This document shows, piece after piece, positions 13,396 to 13,682 of a DNA stretch of 13,682 bases; the stretch's first letter is position 1, and every line of letters begins with the position of its first letter. Position numbers and translations under genes: made by a program. Below the pieces are notes generated by a model that saw nothing but the letters and a program-made list of their open reading frames with translations, ran no database searches and was not told the DNA's origin. The stretch lies in contig JAEWMO010000130.1 in assembly GCA_023457135.1 (NCBI GenBank), positions 1-13,682 of the forward strand, given 5' to 3'. This DNA is from Methanobacteriota archaeon (GTDB taxonomy: Archaea; Halobacteriota; Methanomicrobia; Methanomicrobiales; Methanoculleaceae).

Positions 13396-13682
13396 ATGTA
13401 CTTTCACGCGCTCATCCCCTTTAAGCCGGTAAACCCCAAGACCCGCCTCTCCTGCATCCTCAACCAGGAGGAGCGGGAGGCGTTCGCCCGGGCGATGCTT
13501 GAAGACGTGATCGCTTCCGTGCTGAAGTCCGGGTGCAGCGCCACCCTGCTCTGCACGCACCCCTTCAAACATGACGAAGCGCTCGTCGCCGTCCGGAAAG
13601 AGTCCCTGAACGAGGCGATCAACTGGGCGCTGGCGCAGTTCCACTGCCCGGCGCTCATCATCATGGCAGACCTTCCGCTCGT
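13396..13682 (+). CDS. cofC: 2-phospho-L-lactate guanylyltransferase (CofC), 3' truncated by window edge
   Basis: Couples a three-carbon phosphoester (2-phospho-L-lactate, or PEP in some lineages) to GTP, giving the guanylylated intermediate that donates the side chain to F0 in F420 synthesis. Only the first 95 codons are present; the frame is open to the edge. The N-terminus reads IPFKPVNPKTRLSCIL (7-22) followed by EER and a helix AMLEDVIASVL. This matches the CofC nucleotidyltransferase start (K-P-x-N-x-x-K-x-R-L-S), which binds GTP. A metal-binding type aspartate follows at D92 in MADLP. It diverges from cofG, another gene of the same pathway. The partial length lowers confidence only slightly. 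Confidence 0.9.
   Translation, partial: MYFHALIPFKPVNPKTRLSCILNQEEREAFARAMLEDVIASVLKSGCSATLLCTHPFKHDEALVAVRKESLNEAINWALAQFHCPALIIMADLPL

Noticed and set aside
13294..13644. N-terminal extension of cofG by 117 codons
   Set aside because: The extra residues do not look like CofG, they run through the cofC promoter and coding region, and the enzyme has its normal length from the ATG at 13293.
1..13682. CRISPR arrays, insertion sequences, prophage, toxin-antitoxin or defence genes
   Set aside because: No spaced direct repeats, transposase or integrase motifs, or small paired toxin-antitoxin-like frames were seen. The tRNA at the left edge shows no duplicated 3' end that would mark an integration site within the window.

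Overview
The window is a gene-dense, GC-rich stretch of archaeal chromosome. It most likely comes from a high-GC hydrogenotrophic methanogen of the order Methanomicrobiales (Methanoculleus-like; the genus is inferred from gene content and base composition, not tested). The evidence is genes for methanofuran (mfnA) and coenzyme F420 (cofG, cofC), archaeal dph2, a stand-alone ferredoxin:thioredoxin reductase catalytic subunit, a separate purS/purQ pair, TATA-like promoters and oligo-T terminators. I see no insertion sequence, prophage, CRISPR array or other mobile element, and no stretch over 300 bases lacks a gene.

Layout. At the left edge a tRNA-Val(GAC) and serA lie on the minus strand. An 80-base divergent promoter separates serA from a plus-strand run of six genes with overlaps or tiny gaps: ppsA (PEP synthase), mfnA (tyrosine decarboxylase), hpt (purine salvage), dph2 (diphthamide synthesis), a METTL5-type rRNA m6A methyltransferase and an MFS exporter. 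A UbiB/ABC1-family atypical kinase follows, probably from its own promoter as a leaderless message. It converges on a minus-strand operon that in transcription order reads cofG, purC, purS, purQ, ferredoxin:thioredoxin reductase. A 102-base divergent region then leads to cofC, which runs off the right edge.

How the genes fit together. PpsA opens gluconeogenesis. SerA takes 3-phosphoglycerate to serine. Hpt and PurC/PurS/PurQ supply purine nucleotides. MfnA and CofG both consume tyrosine, for methanofuran and F420 respectively. CofG's other substrate derives from GTP, and CofC consumes GTP and a three-carbon phosphoester, so the purine, PEP and coenzyme genes are metabolically connected. Dph2 and the METTL5-like enzyme modify the translation machinery (EF-2 and, by homology, small-subunit rRNA).

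Most of this is ordinary core archaeal metabolism. No clear new multi-gene system stands out. The points most worth a second look are the UbiB kinase in a lineage expected to lack quinones, the adjacent dph2/METTL5 pair, the reductase at the end of the purine operon, the Fsr-like exporter at the end of the long operon, and one 8-base palindrome found beside two promoter candidates.
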